Shown here one piece after another: positions 28,075 through 36,422 of a stretch of DNA of 64,000 bases (position 1 is its first letter; every line of letters starts with the position of its first letter). The position numbers and the translations under genes are program-made. The notes beneath the pieces are model-generated. The model was given only the letters and a program-made list of their open reading frames with translations. It searched no databases and was not told the origin of the DNA. Source of the stretch: Cyclobacteriaceae bacterium (GTDB lineage Bacteria; Bacteroidota; Bacteroidia; Cytophagales; Cyclobacteriaceae); contig JALHOT010000002.1 in the NCBI GenBank assembly GCA_022842845.1, positions 310,001 through 374,000 of the forward strand, in the 5' to 3' direction.

Positions 28075-28617
28075 ATGAGAACACTACTTTTCCTTTTTGC
28101 TTTCGGATTGATAACATCTGTAGCAAGTGCCCAAACTGCCACGAAGATCGGTTATGCAGATGTGGATTATATTTTTAGCCAAATGCCTGAGTTTAAGCAA
28201 ATCGATGCTGATATGCGCTCTTTAGAAAATCAATTGAAGAAAAACCTTGAGGCAAAAGGCCAGGAGTTTCAGCGCAAAGTAGCAGAGTACCAGCAGAACT
28301 TAAATACTATGTTGGATGCCGTAAGACAAAACACCGAGCGCGAACTTCAGCAGCTTCAGGCTAACCTTGAAAAAATGCAGCAAGATGCGCAGGCTGAAAT
28401 TCAAAAGAAGCAGGCTAGTCTGATGGAACCTGTATATGCTAAAGTGGGAAAGGCCATTGAAGATGTTGCAAAAGAAAATGGATACACTATGGTGCTAAAC
28501 CAGCAAATTGGTGGCTTGGATGTAATCCTCTATGGCGATACAAACGCAGATGTATCTGACATGGTGTTAAAGAAAATGGGTGTAACCCCGGCTCCAGCCA
28601 CTGCGCCTAAAAAATAA
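28075..28617 (+). CDS. OmpH/Skp-family periplasmic chaperone (second copy)
   Basis: A 180-residue paralogue of the preceding gene: a signal peptide (ending ASAQ, residue 19), the matching opening KIGYADVDYIFSQMPEFKQ, a Gln-rich coiled coil (residues ~40-125) and ENGYTMVLNQQ near the end. ATG 28075 begins the signal peptide; an ATG seven codons upstream is less likely. Tandem ompH genes after bamA are usual in Bacteroidota. A strong terminator closes the cluster. Confidence 0.93.
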   Translation: MRTLLFLFAFGLITSVASAQTATKIGYADVDYIFSQMPEFKQIDADMRSLENQLKKNLEAKGQEFQRKVAEYQQNLNTMLDAVRQNTERELQQLQANLEKMQQDAQAEIQKKQASLMEPVYAKVGKAIEDVAKENGYTMVLNQQIGGLDVILYGDTNADVSDMVLKKMGVTPAPATAPKK

Positions 28618-28635
28618 TTTGTTGATCTTATTGTG

Positions 28636-28670
28636 AAAGCCTTCCTAGTTTATTAGGAAGGCTTTTTATT
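28636..28670 (+). terminator. Terminator of the bamA-ompH cluster
   Basis: A perfect 12-pair stem (28636-28647 with 28654-28665, core GCCTTCC/GGAAGGC), six-base loop and a following T-rich run. Confidence 0.92.
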
Positions 28671-28677
28671 TTTATCC

Positions 28678-29586
28678 ATGATTCAACCAACCAGTTTAAG
28701 AGAAGGAGATACGGTTGCCATTGTAGCCCCTGCCAGAAAAATTGATCGTGATCTAATAGATACCGCCATTCCAATACTTGAAAGCTGGGGTTTACATGTG
28801 CAGTTGGGTAAAAACATTTTTGCTGATGAGCACAGCTACTTTTCAGCTAACGATAAGCATCGCATTAATGACCTGCAGCAGATGCTCGATGATGATTACA
28901 TCAAAGCAATTATCTGTGCCAGAGGAGGGTATGGCAGTACCCGCATTATCGATAACCTAGATTTTAGCAAATTTTTAAAGCAGCCTAAATGGATAAGCGG
29001 GTACAGTGATATCACAGCCTTACATTTAAAACTGCAGTCTATCAACGTGCAAAGTTTGCACAGTACTGTGCCCGCACTTTTCGCTAAGCAAGGATCAGCT
29101 CCATCGGTGATTAGCATGAAGCAAAATTTATTTGGTGCTAAACCTGTTATTGCAAGCAGCGCATCAACTCATAATAGAATCGGTCATGCTACAGGAAGAT
29201 TGGTAGGAGGAAATCTTTCTTTAGTGGTTGATTCTTTAGGTTCTTCATCTGAAATTATTACAAAGGGAAAGGTCTTGGTTTTGGAAGATGTTGGGGAGCA
29301 TTATTATAGAATTGACCGAATGATGATGCAGTTAAAGCGAGCAGGGAAACTGCAAGATCTTGCTGGTTTGGTACTAGGTTACTTTACTGATAATAAAGAG
29401 TCGGTAATCCCTTTTGGTGAGTCTGTTTATGATATTGTGCGTTATCATGCAAAGGATTATAGTTACCCCGTTGCCTTTGATTTTCCTATAGGCCATGAAG
29501 AACCCAACATCGCTTTTATACAAGGCGCTGTGGCTAACTTAAGTGTAGATGAAAAGGGAAGTATGCTTACCTATATCAATGAATAG
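28678..29586 (+). CDS. LD-carboxypeptidase (LdcA, peptidase S66)
   Basis: A 302-residue serine peptidase of family S66, which removes the terminal D-Ala from murein tetrapeptides during peptidoglycan recycling in the cytoplasm. The opening LREGDTVAIVAPA is typical; the nucleophile is the Ser in ARGGYGSTRI near residue 85, the Glu is in LEDVGEHYYRIDRM near residue 205, and the His in IGHEEPN near residue 273. Its 3' end overlaps the convergent lysE-like gene by 16 bases. Confidence 0.93.
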   Translation: MIQPTSLREGDTVAIVAPARKIDRDLIDTAIPILESWGLHVQLGKNIFADEHSYFSANDKHRINDLQQMLDDDYIKAIICARGGYGSTRIIDNLDFSKFLKQPKWISGYSDITALHLKLQSINVQSLHSTVPALFAKQGSAPSVISMKQNLFGAKPVIASSASTHNRIGHATGRLVGGNLSLVVDSLGSSSEIITKGKVLVLEDVGEHYYRIDRMMMQLKRAGKLQDLAGLVLGYFTDNKESVIPFGESVYDIVRYHAKDYSYPVAFDFPIGHEEPNIAFIQGAVANLSVDEKGSMLTYINE

Positions 29587-30182
29587 AGTAATCCATAGAT
29601 GCCTAAGGCAAGCAATGTAATGGCAGGAATATATTTTATAAAAGAGTTCCCCCTTAGTAAAATGGAAGCCTTGTTTGCCACATAAGCAACAAGTATGAAG
29701 AAAGTAAGCGCTCCCAAGACTACGCCTATCAGGTAGGCGTGTAAATCATAGGCATTTTTTATCGTTAGCCAGTGTTGACTTTTTAAATAGGCTGTAATGC
29801 CAATCCAATACGGTATCGCTAATGGATTTAAGATACCGAGGATTAAACCCTTTGAGAATCCATAGTCTTTTGCATCAACTCTTTTAATACGCTGTTTTCT
29901 TAATGAGAGCAAATTCAGAAGACCTAATATGATCATAACACTGGCCCCAATACGTTCAAAGTTACTGACTATAGTAGGCGTAGAAGTAATCAACTCTTCA
30001 AAGTTGACAGCAATCCAACAATAGGGATATTCCACAAGGGCTGCTGCTATAGAAAACTGCCAGGCAGCTTTCAGTTTATTTTCTAAGCCCAGTTGCAAAA
30101 CACTTAAGTTCAGTGTTCCCGGGGGTATGGTCCCCACAAAGCTGAAGGCAAAAGCCAATGTAAAAGCAAGGAGCGAACTCAT
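29571..30182 (-). CDS. LysE-family translocator
   Basis: A 203-residue membrane protein with about six hydrophobic segments and the LysE/RhtB opening FSFVGTIPPGTLNLSVLQ. The family exports amino acids such as lysine, threonine or homoserine; the substrate is unknown. Its ATG overlaps the stop of the upstream ATP-grasp gene (four bases), so the two are probably coupled. Confidence 0.85.
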   Translation of the reverse strand: MSSLLAFTLAFAFSFVGTIPPGTLNLSVLQLGLENKLKAAWQFSIAAALVEYPYCWIAVNFEELITSTPTIVSNFERIGASVMIILGLLNLLSLRKQRIKRVDAKDYGFSKGLILGILNPLAIPYWIGITAYLKSQHWLTIKNAYDLHAYLIGVVLGALTFFILVAYVANKASILLRGNSFIKYIPAITLLALGIYGLLYSLI

Positions 30183-31222
30183 GGCTGCACAGCGTCTTTA
30201 AATTTTTTGTAATAGGTTTTTACCTCTTTGTAATTCAAATGGCGAATGCCTCTCTCTTTATTTTCTTGAGCGATGGTAAAGATGCTATTCCAATGCTTGA
30301 GCATATCTGCAACGGCTCTCCAAAAGGAATACCCCGGCTGATAAATATGAGCAGGCTCTGCCCCACAACCATTTAGCTCTAAAATTTTCACACGACCTTC
30401 TTGCAATGCTTCTATTGATTCGCACCTAAGATCAAAGCGGCCATAGTAAAACCCTTCAATTTGTTTGGCTATCTTATCAAAGCTATCAGAGAGTTGCTCT
30501 GTTATCAGATCATTATTATTAAGAAAAGTGGTGCCTAAACAATGATTGCCTATTGCATTAAGCAATACTGGTTGATGCTTTGAAATCACATTGCTCAATG
30601 AATCTCTGTGTTGAATTTTTAACCTCTGCCATTGAAGCTTTGCCCTATCCTTCGCAAGGATCAATTCCCCCAGTGTACTTCTTCCATCGCCAGTCACAGC
30701 AAGCATTTCTTTGCCAACAATAGAAAACACCATGCCTTTTTTTTGTGAGGGAAGTCTTTTATAAAAAACACCAAATTCTAATGGCAATTCGATTAACTCT
30801 TGAATAATAAAATCATGATTAAAGGAATGAAGATAAGCCAAGGCCTCTTGCTTTGTGTGGACTCGTTTAACCTGATAGCCTCGCTCGCCTAAATCTGGTT
30901 TAAAGATGAGGGGGAAATTTAGACCAGACAGAGCAATTTTACTCAGCAATACTTCTCCGGTTGTACTGCTTTCAATAAAAATACTGGTGGCTTTATAGGC
31001 ATCGGGTATTTTATCAAGGATTTTAAATTTTGATTCTCCCAATAGTCCTCCCATTTCTATACCCGGATTGGAGGCCGTGAAGAAAAAGAAAGACCTGGCC
31101 CGAAGCGAAAGCCATAAGTAATAAAACAAAACAGGAAATTGCAGAATACCAAAAGGCCAATATTCCCAATGGCGGAGTTTGATCAAAAAATTGCTGCGCC
31201 AAACGGTTGAAAGAAAACTCAT
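30179..31222 (-). CDS. ATP-grasp protein with N-terminal membrane segment
   Basis: A 347-residue protein. ATG 31222 is chosen over a GTG three codons upstream. A hydrophobic segment (about residues 20-45, FPVLFYYLWLSLRARSFFFF) is followed by an ATP-grasp-like domain: FPLIFKPDLGERGYQV (ATP-binding strand), DFIIQELIE near residue 140, and the metal site region KILELNGCGAEPAH near residue 290. Similar proteins are often labelled D-alanine-D-alanine ligase-like, but the ligase substrates are unknown. It sits between a DinB gene and a LysE exporter. Confidence 0.75.
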   Translation of the reverse strand: MSFLSTVWRSNFLIKLRHWEYWPFGILQFPVLFYYLWLSLRARSFFFFTASNPGIEMGGLLGESKFKILDKIPDAYKATSIFIESSTTGEVLLSKIALSGLNFPLIFKPDLGERGYQVKRVHTKQEALAYLHSFNHDFIIQELIELPLEFGVFYKRLPSQKKGMVFSIVGKEMLAVTGDGRSTLGELILAKDRAKLQWQRLKIQHRDSLSNVISKHQPVLLNAIGNHCLGTTFLNNNDLITEQLSDSFDKIAKQIEGFYYGRFDLRCESIEALQEGRVKILELNGCGAEPAHIYQPGYSFWRAVADMLKHWNSIFTIAQENKERGIRHLNYKEVKTYYKKFKDAVQP

Positions 31223-31234
31223 GGATAGCACAGA

Positions 31235-31753
31235 CTAAGAAAGCGTTTTACTGTTCGCTTCTTTATAGCGTATGGTAGAAGTAGCAATACCAAAATCTGC
31301 CGGAAGAGTTATATATGGAGCAACTTCACGAATGCCAATTTTCATGATGGCCATGTGGTGCACAGCATGCTCAATGTTGTAAACAAGTTCTCGTGTGAAA
31401 TTCGTATTAATAGAAACAGATGCTTCGCTGTCTGGGTCGTAACCGACTTCCAGTATAAGCGATTTATCACTATTGTTTTTTGAAATAAATTGTTGAATAC
31501 GCGAAATGGTTGATAAAGCTATGAATTTGTCGTTCTCTATAAGCTTGTCGTGAGACCTTTTATCGTAGTTGATGATGCCCTTTTCAAATCCGTTTTCGAA
31601 GCAAATAAAAAACTCCAATGTATGGCGCAAGTGCTGGCCAATGGTGGATTGACTCAGGGTCTTTACTGGTTTACTGTAGTCTTCTTCGTGAATATGGTTT
31701 ACAAAATCACTGAGCTGGTTGAGAATGGCAATGCAGGCGTTTTGAGGTTTCAT
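31235..31753 (-). CDS. DinB-family protein
   Basis: A 172-residue four-helix DinB-like protein. Candidate metal-binding His are in GQHLRHTLEFF near residue 45 and HAVHHMAIMKIG near residue 133. Members are thiol- or metal-dependent enzymes (mycothiol/bacillithiol transferase-like) or uncharacterised. ATG 31753 is preferred (MKPQNACIAILNQL) over an ATG six codons upstream. It precedes the ATP-grasp gene by 12 bases. Confidence 0.8.
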   Translation of the reverse strand: MKPQNACIAILNQLSDFVNHIHEEDYSKPVKTLSQSTIGQHLRHTLEFFICFENGFEKGIINYDKRSHDKLIENDKFIALSTISRIQQFISKNNSDKSLILEVGYDPDSEASVSINTNFTRELVYNIEHAVHHMAIMKIGIREVAPYITLPADFGIATSTIRYKEANSKTLS

Positions 31754-31884
31754 AAGGATTGAGCTAAACAAATATAAAGAAATGCCAAGCTCTCTGATAT
31801 ATTCTGAGGCATGGTCCAGCCGTAGTTACGAGAAAAGGGTATGAGTGGTTTTAATTTGTACCGATTTGTCGCTTGCCTTACTAT

Positions 31885-32355
31885 TCAAAACTTGGAATTA
31901 TCTGGGAGTATACTTTTTAACTCCTTCCATACAAGATCGGGCTCAAAGCCCTTTTGTATTACATATTTCGATAGCTTATCGCGTAAAGTATAGATGTTTG
32001 ATGCATTGATATGTAGGGATTTTTTGTTGAGGAGTTCGCGCAATGTGTGGTGATATTCATCCTCTCCTAATTCACTCAGGCCAGCCTGTATGCAATTTTT
32101 TGATAGATTTCTTTGTTCGAGCTCATTGATGATTTTAAGTCTTCCCCATTGTTTGAGTCTGAATTTTCCAATGGTAAAGATCCGTGCAAAGCGCTCTTCA
32201 TTAAGAAAGCCCTCTTGAATGAGATGGTGTATGATGTCCTGAACTTCATCGCCCCGGATGCCAAGTTCGAATAATTTTTGTTCTACCTCCTGGTGGCAAC
32301 GTTCCTGATACGCGCAGAAGCGATACAGCTTAACTTTAGCTTCTTGTACCGTCAT
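31885..32355 (-). CDS. recX: Regulatory protein RecX
   Basis: A 156-residue RecX protein, a modulator of RecA filaments. Three-helix repeats are visible: AKVKLYRFCAYQERCHQEVEQKL, then the conserved IIHHLIQEGFLNEERFAR block near residue 45 and FRLKQWGRLKIINELEQRNLS. No recA is in the window. The following gene starts 131 bases downstream; that gap holds no other gene. Confidence 0.9.
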   Translation of the reverse strand: MTVQEAKVKLYRFCAYQERCHQEVEQKLFELGIRGDEVQDIIHHLIQEGFLNEERFARIFTIGKFRLKQWGRLKIINELEQRNLSKNCIQAGLSELGEDEYHHTLRELLNKKSLHINASNIYTLRDKLSKYVIQKGFEPDLVWKELKSILPDNSKF

Positions 32356-32369
32356 GGCACGAAGCAGTT

Positions 32370-32846
32370 TTACTTGATAAGCCCTTTTGTTTTTAATACG
32401 CTGGCAACAAACTTCCGCTCGTTATCTGTATTAAAAATTTTGTAAGGCAGGTAAATCATCTGTGCTTTATTCACCATAAGAATAAAGGCATCTTTGGTGG
32501 CTTTGGCGCTTTGTATCATATCCCACTTCATGGGCATGCCTTCACGTGGATTTATTTTCATTAAAATCTGCTGGCTGCTGATTTCGTAAGAAAATTTTTC
32601 GAAAAGCATTTTTCCTTGCTCGAGTTGCGTAACACCGAAGAACTGGATCCACCAGAATAAAACATAGAGTCCTAAACCAATAAAGGCAGTAATGAACCAC
32701 CATATGCTAAATACCCATAAGGCACCAAGGCAAATGGCTAAAGCAGCAAGCAGGGCAATCCAGCCTTGCTTTAAAAGAATATTCGTCAGGGCCAGTTTAA
32801 TGTATACCTTCTTATCGAGTTTATAGTTTTTTGTCTTTACGATCAT
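32370..32846 (-). CDS. YcxB-like membrane protein
   Basis: A 158-residue protein with two membrane helices (about residues 28-47 and 50-68) followed by a soluble YcxB-like domain (FEKFSYEISSQQILMKI, MKWDMIQSAKATKDAFILMVNK, IYLPYKIF). Function unknown. It lies between nadC and recX on the same strand with short gaps. Confidence 0.78.
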   Translation of the reverse strand: MIVKTKNYKLDKKVYIKLALTNILLKQGWIALLAALAICLGALWVFSIWWFITAFIGLGLYVLFWWIQFFGVTQLEQGKMLFEKFSYEISSQQILMKINPREGMPMKWDMIQSAKATKDAFILMVNKAQMIYLPYKIFNTDNERKFVASVLKTKGLIK

Positions 32847-32874
32847 GTCGCTTATACTTTTATTTCTTAATTTT

Positions 32875-33732
32875 TTACACTGCCTTCAAACTAAGGTCGA
32901 GGCTTCTGTAGGAATGTGTTAAAGCCCCAACGGAAATATAATCCACCCCACAAGCCGCTACATTTCTTAGCGTTTGCTCGGTAATACCTCCGCTGGCTTC
33001 TGTTTTGGCACGCTGTCCAATAAGCTGAACAGCGCTGCGCAATACATCAAGGCTCATGTTATCCAACATGATAATGTCTACTCCACCAGTTGACAGTACC
33101 TCTTCTACCTCCTGAAGCGTTCGTGTTTCCACTTCAATCTTCAGTTTTTTGTTTGAGGCGCGAAGATAATCTTTTGTTTGATTGATCGCTTGGCGAATAC
33201 CCCCGGCCATGTCAATATGATTGTCTTTCAACATGATCATATCGTAAAGGCCAATTCTGTGGTTCTCTCCACCGCCTATTTTTACTGCCCATTTCTCTGG
33301 CAGGCGAAAATTGGGGGTTGTTTTGCGAGTATCTAAAAGCTTGGTAGAGGTGCCTTCCAATATCTTTACCAGGTGCTGCGTTTTGGTGGCAATACCGCTC
33401 ATGCGCTGCATACAGTTCAGCACCAAGCGCTCACATGTTAAAATAGCGCGTGAGCGGCCCTGCACAGTAAAGGCAATATCTCCAGGTTTTACCCATGCCC
33501 CGTCCTGCAAACTAATTTGTACTGAAAGGGTAGGGTCAAAATATTTAAAAATTTCTAGGGCTAAGTCAACCCCAGCTAAGATGCCTTCATCTTTTACTTT
33601 CAAAATGGCTTTGCTATTGGCATCCGCACGTATGGAGCCCAGGGTACTATGATCGCCATCACCTACATCTTCGATGAAGGCATTTTTGATAAAATGCTGT
33701 AAAAATTCCGGGCTTATGTAATCTGGACGCAC
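32875..33732 (-). CDS. nadC: Carboxylating nicotinate-nucleotide diphosphorylase NadC
   Basis: Converts quinolinate and PRPP to nicotinate mononucleotide in de novo NAD synthesis. The 285-residue protein has EDVGDGDHST near residue 20, the RMSGIAT block near residue 112, LLDTRKTTPNFR near residue 135, GGGENHRIGLYD near residue 152, MLKDNH near residue 166 and the C-terminal SGGI/SVGALTHS phosphate site. It opens the minus-strand nadC-ycxB-recX group. The NAD kinase gene is elsewhere in the window. Confidence 0.97.
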   Translation of the reverse strand: MRPDYISPEFLQHFIKNAFIEDVGDGDHSTLGSIRADANSKAILKVKDEGILAGVDLALEIFKYFDPTLSVQISLQDGAWVKPGDIAFTVQGRSRAILTCERLVLNCMQRMSGIATKTQHLVKILEGTSTKLLDTRKTTPNFRLPEKWAVKIGGGENHRIGLYDMIMLKDNHIDMAGGIRQAINQTKDYLRASNKKLKIEVETRTLQEVEEVLSTGGVDIIMLDNMSLDVLRSAVQLIGQRAKTEASGGITEQTLRNVAACGVDYISVGALTHSYRSLDLSLKAV

Positions 33733-33785
33733 AGGACAAAGGTAAGTCGCTAATAGGAAAGAGGGAGTAGGCTTACTGTTTTTAA

Positions 33786-34184
33786 CTATTCTTTTGAGAA
33801 AGAAATCTCGTGAATAAGCTGCTGTTCCTCAATTGCTTTGATTTTCATAAAAACACGGTAATTACTGTCGCTAGTCTTGTATTGCCCAATGGCGAATGGC
33901 TGTCCGCTTTTAGATTGCCCTTTGTGGATGATGCTAAAATCGACAGGTACGTTCGTCTTGAAAAAATCACGAAGAATTATTTCTGCTTGTGCTTTACTAT
34001 AGGTTTCCTTTTTGCCGTTAAGTTCAATATCTACGCTTTGATTTAAAAAACGTGCTAATTCTTTAGCACTACCGGCTCTAATAGTCTCTTTTACATCGTT
34101 TATGATATCACCCTTGCCTTGACCCACGCCATGCATGCAAAAGACAAGAGAAAGAAATAAACTTAGAATAGTAATTTGTTTCAT
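33786..34184 (-). CDS. DUF4783-like exported protein
   Basis: A 132-residue protein with a signal peptide (residues 1-22, MKQITILSLFLSLVFCMHG...) and a small NTF2-like alpha+beta domain: SAKELARFLNQSVDIELNGKKETYS, then AEIILRDFFKTN and HKGQSKSGQPFAIGQY. The pattern fits DUF4783 of Bacteroidota. ATG 34184 starts the signal peptide; earlier in-frame starts run into the gpmI promoter. Function unknown. It is divergent from gpmI. Confidence 0.75.
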   Translation of the reverse strand: MKQITILSLFLSLVFCMHGVGQGKGDIINDVKETIRAGSAKELARFLNQSVDIELNGKKETYSKAQAEIILRDFFKTNVPVDFSIIHKGQSKSGQPFAIGQYKTSDSNYRVFMKIKAIEEQQLIHEISFSKE

Positions 34185-34276
34185 AGGGGGAATTGAACCA
34201 AAACTGTGCCGAAAGATACACTTATTTGTTAATGTGTTTGTTAGGTGAATAGTCACCTCCAGGCCTAATAAAGCCC

Positions 34277-34284
34277 TATATTTG
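34277..34284 (+). promoter_or_regulatory. gpmI -7 element
   Basis: TATATTTG exact match 18 bases before the gpmI ATG. A six-pair inverted repeat AGGTGA-N4-TCACCT (34243-34258) lies just upstream in the same divergent intergenic region. Confidence 0.5.
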
Positions 34285-34302
34285 CACGATTTTAAAGATT
34301 TT

Positions 34303-35826
34303 ATGAATAAGAAGGTTCTTTTAATGATTCTGGATGGTTGGGGGTTGGCCCAAAACAAAAAGGTTTCGGCTATCGATCAGGCCAAAACACCCTTTATGAA
34401 CTCTCTTTATGGCCAATATTCTAACAGCAAACTTGAGGCTTCTGGTCTGGCTGTGGGGCTTCCTGCCGGACAAATGGGCAACTCTGAGGTGGGTCATATG
34501 AATATTGGCGCGGGCCGTGTGGTGTACCAAGATCTGGTAAGAATCAATAAGGCTGTAGAAGAAAAGGAGTTAGACACTAATCCTGTTTTGCAAGAAGCTT
34601 TTGCTTACGCGAAGGCACATCATAAAAGTATACACCTGATGGGGCTTGTTTCGGATGGTGGCGTACATTCTCATATCGAACATTTAAAAGGTCTGTTAAC
34701 CATCGCTGCCAATCAGCACCTCAACAATGTTTTTGTCCATGCTTTTACTGATGGTCGCGACACAGATCCCAAGGGCGGAGCCGCGTACCTCCGCGATTTA
34801 ATGGCGCATATGAACAAGACCACTGGTAAGTTGGCAAGCATTGTTGGAAGATATTATGCTATGGATCGTGATAAGCGTTGGGAAAGAGTAAAACTTGCTT
34901 ACGATCTATTGGTGAATGGCACAGGTATCCTCAGCAGCAATCCGATAAAAGCTGTAGAAGATTATTACGCAGCTAACGTTACAGATGAATTTATTAAACC
35001 CATTGCAGTAGTAGGCTCGGCCAATCAACCACTCGCCACTATACAAGAAGGTGACGTAGTCTTGTGTTTCAATTTCCGTACCGACAGAGGAAGACAAATT
35101 ACGCAAGCACTTACGCAGCAAGATTTTCCTGATCAGGGCATGAAGAGATTAAAACTCCATTACCTTACACTTACCAACTACGATGATAGTTTCGTTGGTG
35201 TAAAAGTGATGTTCGACAAGGATAATTTAAATAATACCCTTGGCGAGGTTTTGGCCAATGCTGGCAAAAAACAAATACGCATTGCTGAGACAGAAAAGTA
35301 TCCTCACGTTACCTTCTTCTTTTCGGGTGGTCGTGAAGAAGCCTTCACAGGTGAGTCGAGAATTCTTTGCCCCTCCCCTAAAGTGGCTACCTACGATCTA
35401 CAACCAGAAATGAGCGCGAACGATATTAAAAACGCTATCATTCCGGAGCTTAAAAAGAGAGAGGCAGATTTTATCTGTCTTAATTTTGCTAACCCCGATA
35501 TGGTTGGTCATACAGGTGTTTTTGAGGCTGTAATAAAAGCCTGCGAAACAGTAGATGCTTGTGCGGCAGCTGTAACCCACGCAGCCTTAGAGAATGATTA
35601 TACGACCATCATTATTGCTGACCACGGCAATGCCGATTATATGATAAATGATGATGGGACACCTAATACAGCCCACAGTACCAATCTTGTTCCGTGCATT
35701 TTGGTTGATAAGGATTATCGTGGAAAAATGAAAGATGGCAAACTAGGAGACCTGGCGCCTACCATTTTACGGCTCATAGGGTTGAATATACCCAAAGAGA
35801 TGACCGGAACAGTGTTAATTGATTAG
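34303..35826 (+). CDS. gpmI: 2,3-bisphosphoglycerate-independent phosphoglycerate mutase
   Basis: The glycolytic interconversion of 3- and 2-phosphoglycerate by an alkaline-phosphatase-fold, metal-dependent enzyme. In 507 residues the metal site LDGWG is near residue 10, the catalytic Ser is in QMGNSEVGHMNIGAGR near residue 60, substrate residues are in HAFTDGRDTDP near residue 153, and the second metal sites are NPDMVGHTG and ADHGNAD. ATG 34303 is chosen as it begins MNKKVLLMILDGWG. A lipoprotein gene follows after five bases. Confidence 0.97.
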   Translation: MNKKVLLMILDGWGLAQNKKVSAIDQAKTPFMNSLYGQYSNSKLEASGLAVGLPAGQMGNSEVGHMNIGAGRVVYQDLVRINKAVEEKELDTNPVLQEAFAYAKAHHKSIHLMGLVSDGGVHSHIEHLKGLLTIAANQHLNNVFVHAFTDGRDTDPKGGAAYLRDLMAHMNKTTGKLASIVGRYYAMDRDKRWERVKLAYDLLVNGTGILSSNPIKAVEDYYAANVTDEFIKPIAVVGSANQPLATIQEGDVVLCFNFRTDRGRQITQALTQQDFPDQGMKRLKLHYLTLTNYDDSFVGVKVMFDKDNLNNTLGEVLANAGKKQIRIAETEKYPHVTFFFSGGREEAFTGESRILCPSPKVATYDLQPEMSANDIKNAIIPELKKREADFICLNFANPDMVGHTGVFEAVIKACETVDACAAAVTHAALENDYTTIIIADHGNADYMINDDGTPNTAHSTNLVPCILVDKDYRGKMKDGKLGDLAPTILRLIGLNIPKEMTGTVLID

Positions 35827-35831
35827 ACGCG

Positions 35832-36419
35832 ATGAGACTTCAAACCCTGGCTATTTTTGTAAGTGCAGTATTGTTTTTTGCCTGCCAACAGAAACAAAAC
35901 ACATTGGTGAAAACCGTATTTCCTATAGACAGTGTTTTGACTGATCAAATTAAAAATCTACTTGCCGCCAAGGCAAGTATTAACAAAACAGTGTTGATGA
36001 ATGATAGTCTCGAGCAAAAATTCTTTACCCCAACCGACTCAGTAGAATGGTCTGATGAACTTCAGATTTTCGGGCAATTGTCGGCCATCAATAGGCCCAT
36101 AAACAAAGATGCTTATGTAGAGCAAGTACTGGCTGATACAGCCAGTAACCTGACCATTCGTAGTTTGAAAACAACTAACAAATTGCCCCTGCGGGAACTA
36201 AGAATCTATTATCTCGAAAGCGCTGATCGTTTAAAGAGAATTGAAGGTGTTATTAGCGAAAGTAATGCCCTTTACAGCAGCGCAAGAATACTCACGCTCC
36301 ATTTTTCAGCAGTGAACAATAAAACAATGCTTACTGCTTATTCGGTAAGGGGAGGGCAGCATATGATATTGGGAGATACAGTTCAGTTTGAAGTAAACAG
36401 CAGCATACAGATTCAATAA
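35832..36419 (+). CDS. Putative lipoprotein
   Basis: A 195-residue protein with a lipoprotein signal (lipobox FFAC, Cys at residue 19). The mature part is mixed alpha/beta with no recognised domain; it contains LRELRIYYLESADRLKRIEGVI, which looks like an edge of a lipid-binding or LolA-like sheet, but this is weak. It lies between gpmI and the ABC exporter with gaps of five and three bases, so all three are probably in one transcript. Confidence 0.72.
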   Translation: MRLQTLAIFVSAVLFFACQQKQNTLVKTVFPIDSVLTDQIKNLLAAKASINKTVLMNDSLEQKFFTPTDSVEWSDELQIFGQLSAINRPINKDAYVEQVLADTASNLTIRSLKTTNKLPLRELRIYYLESADRLKRIEGVISESNALYSSARILTLHFSAVNNKTMLTAYSVRGGQHMILGDTVQFEVNSSIQIQ

Positions 36420-36422
36420 CCT

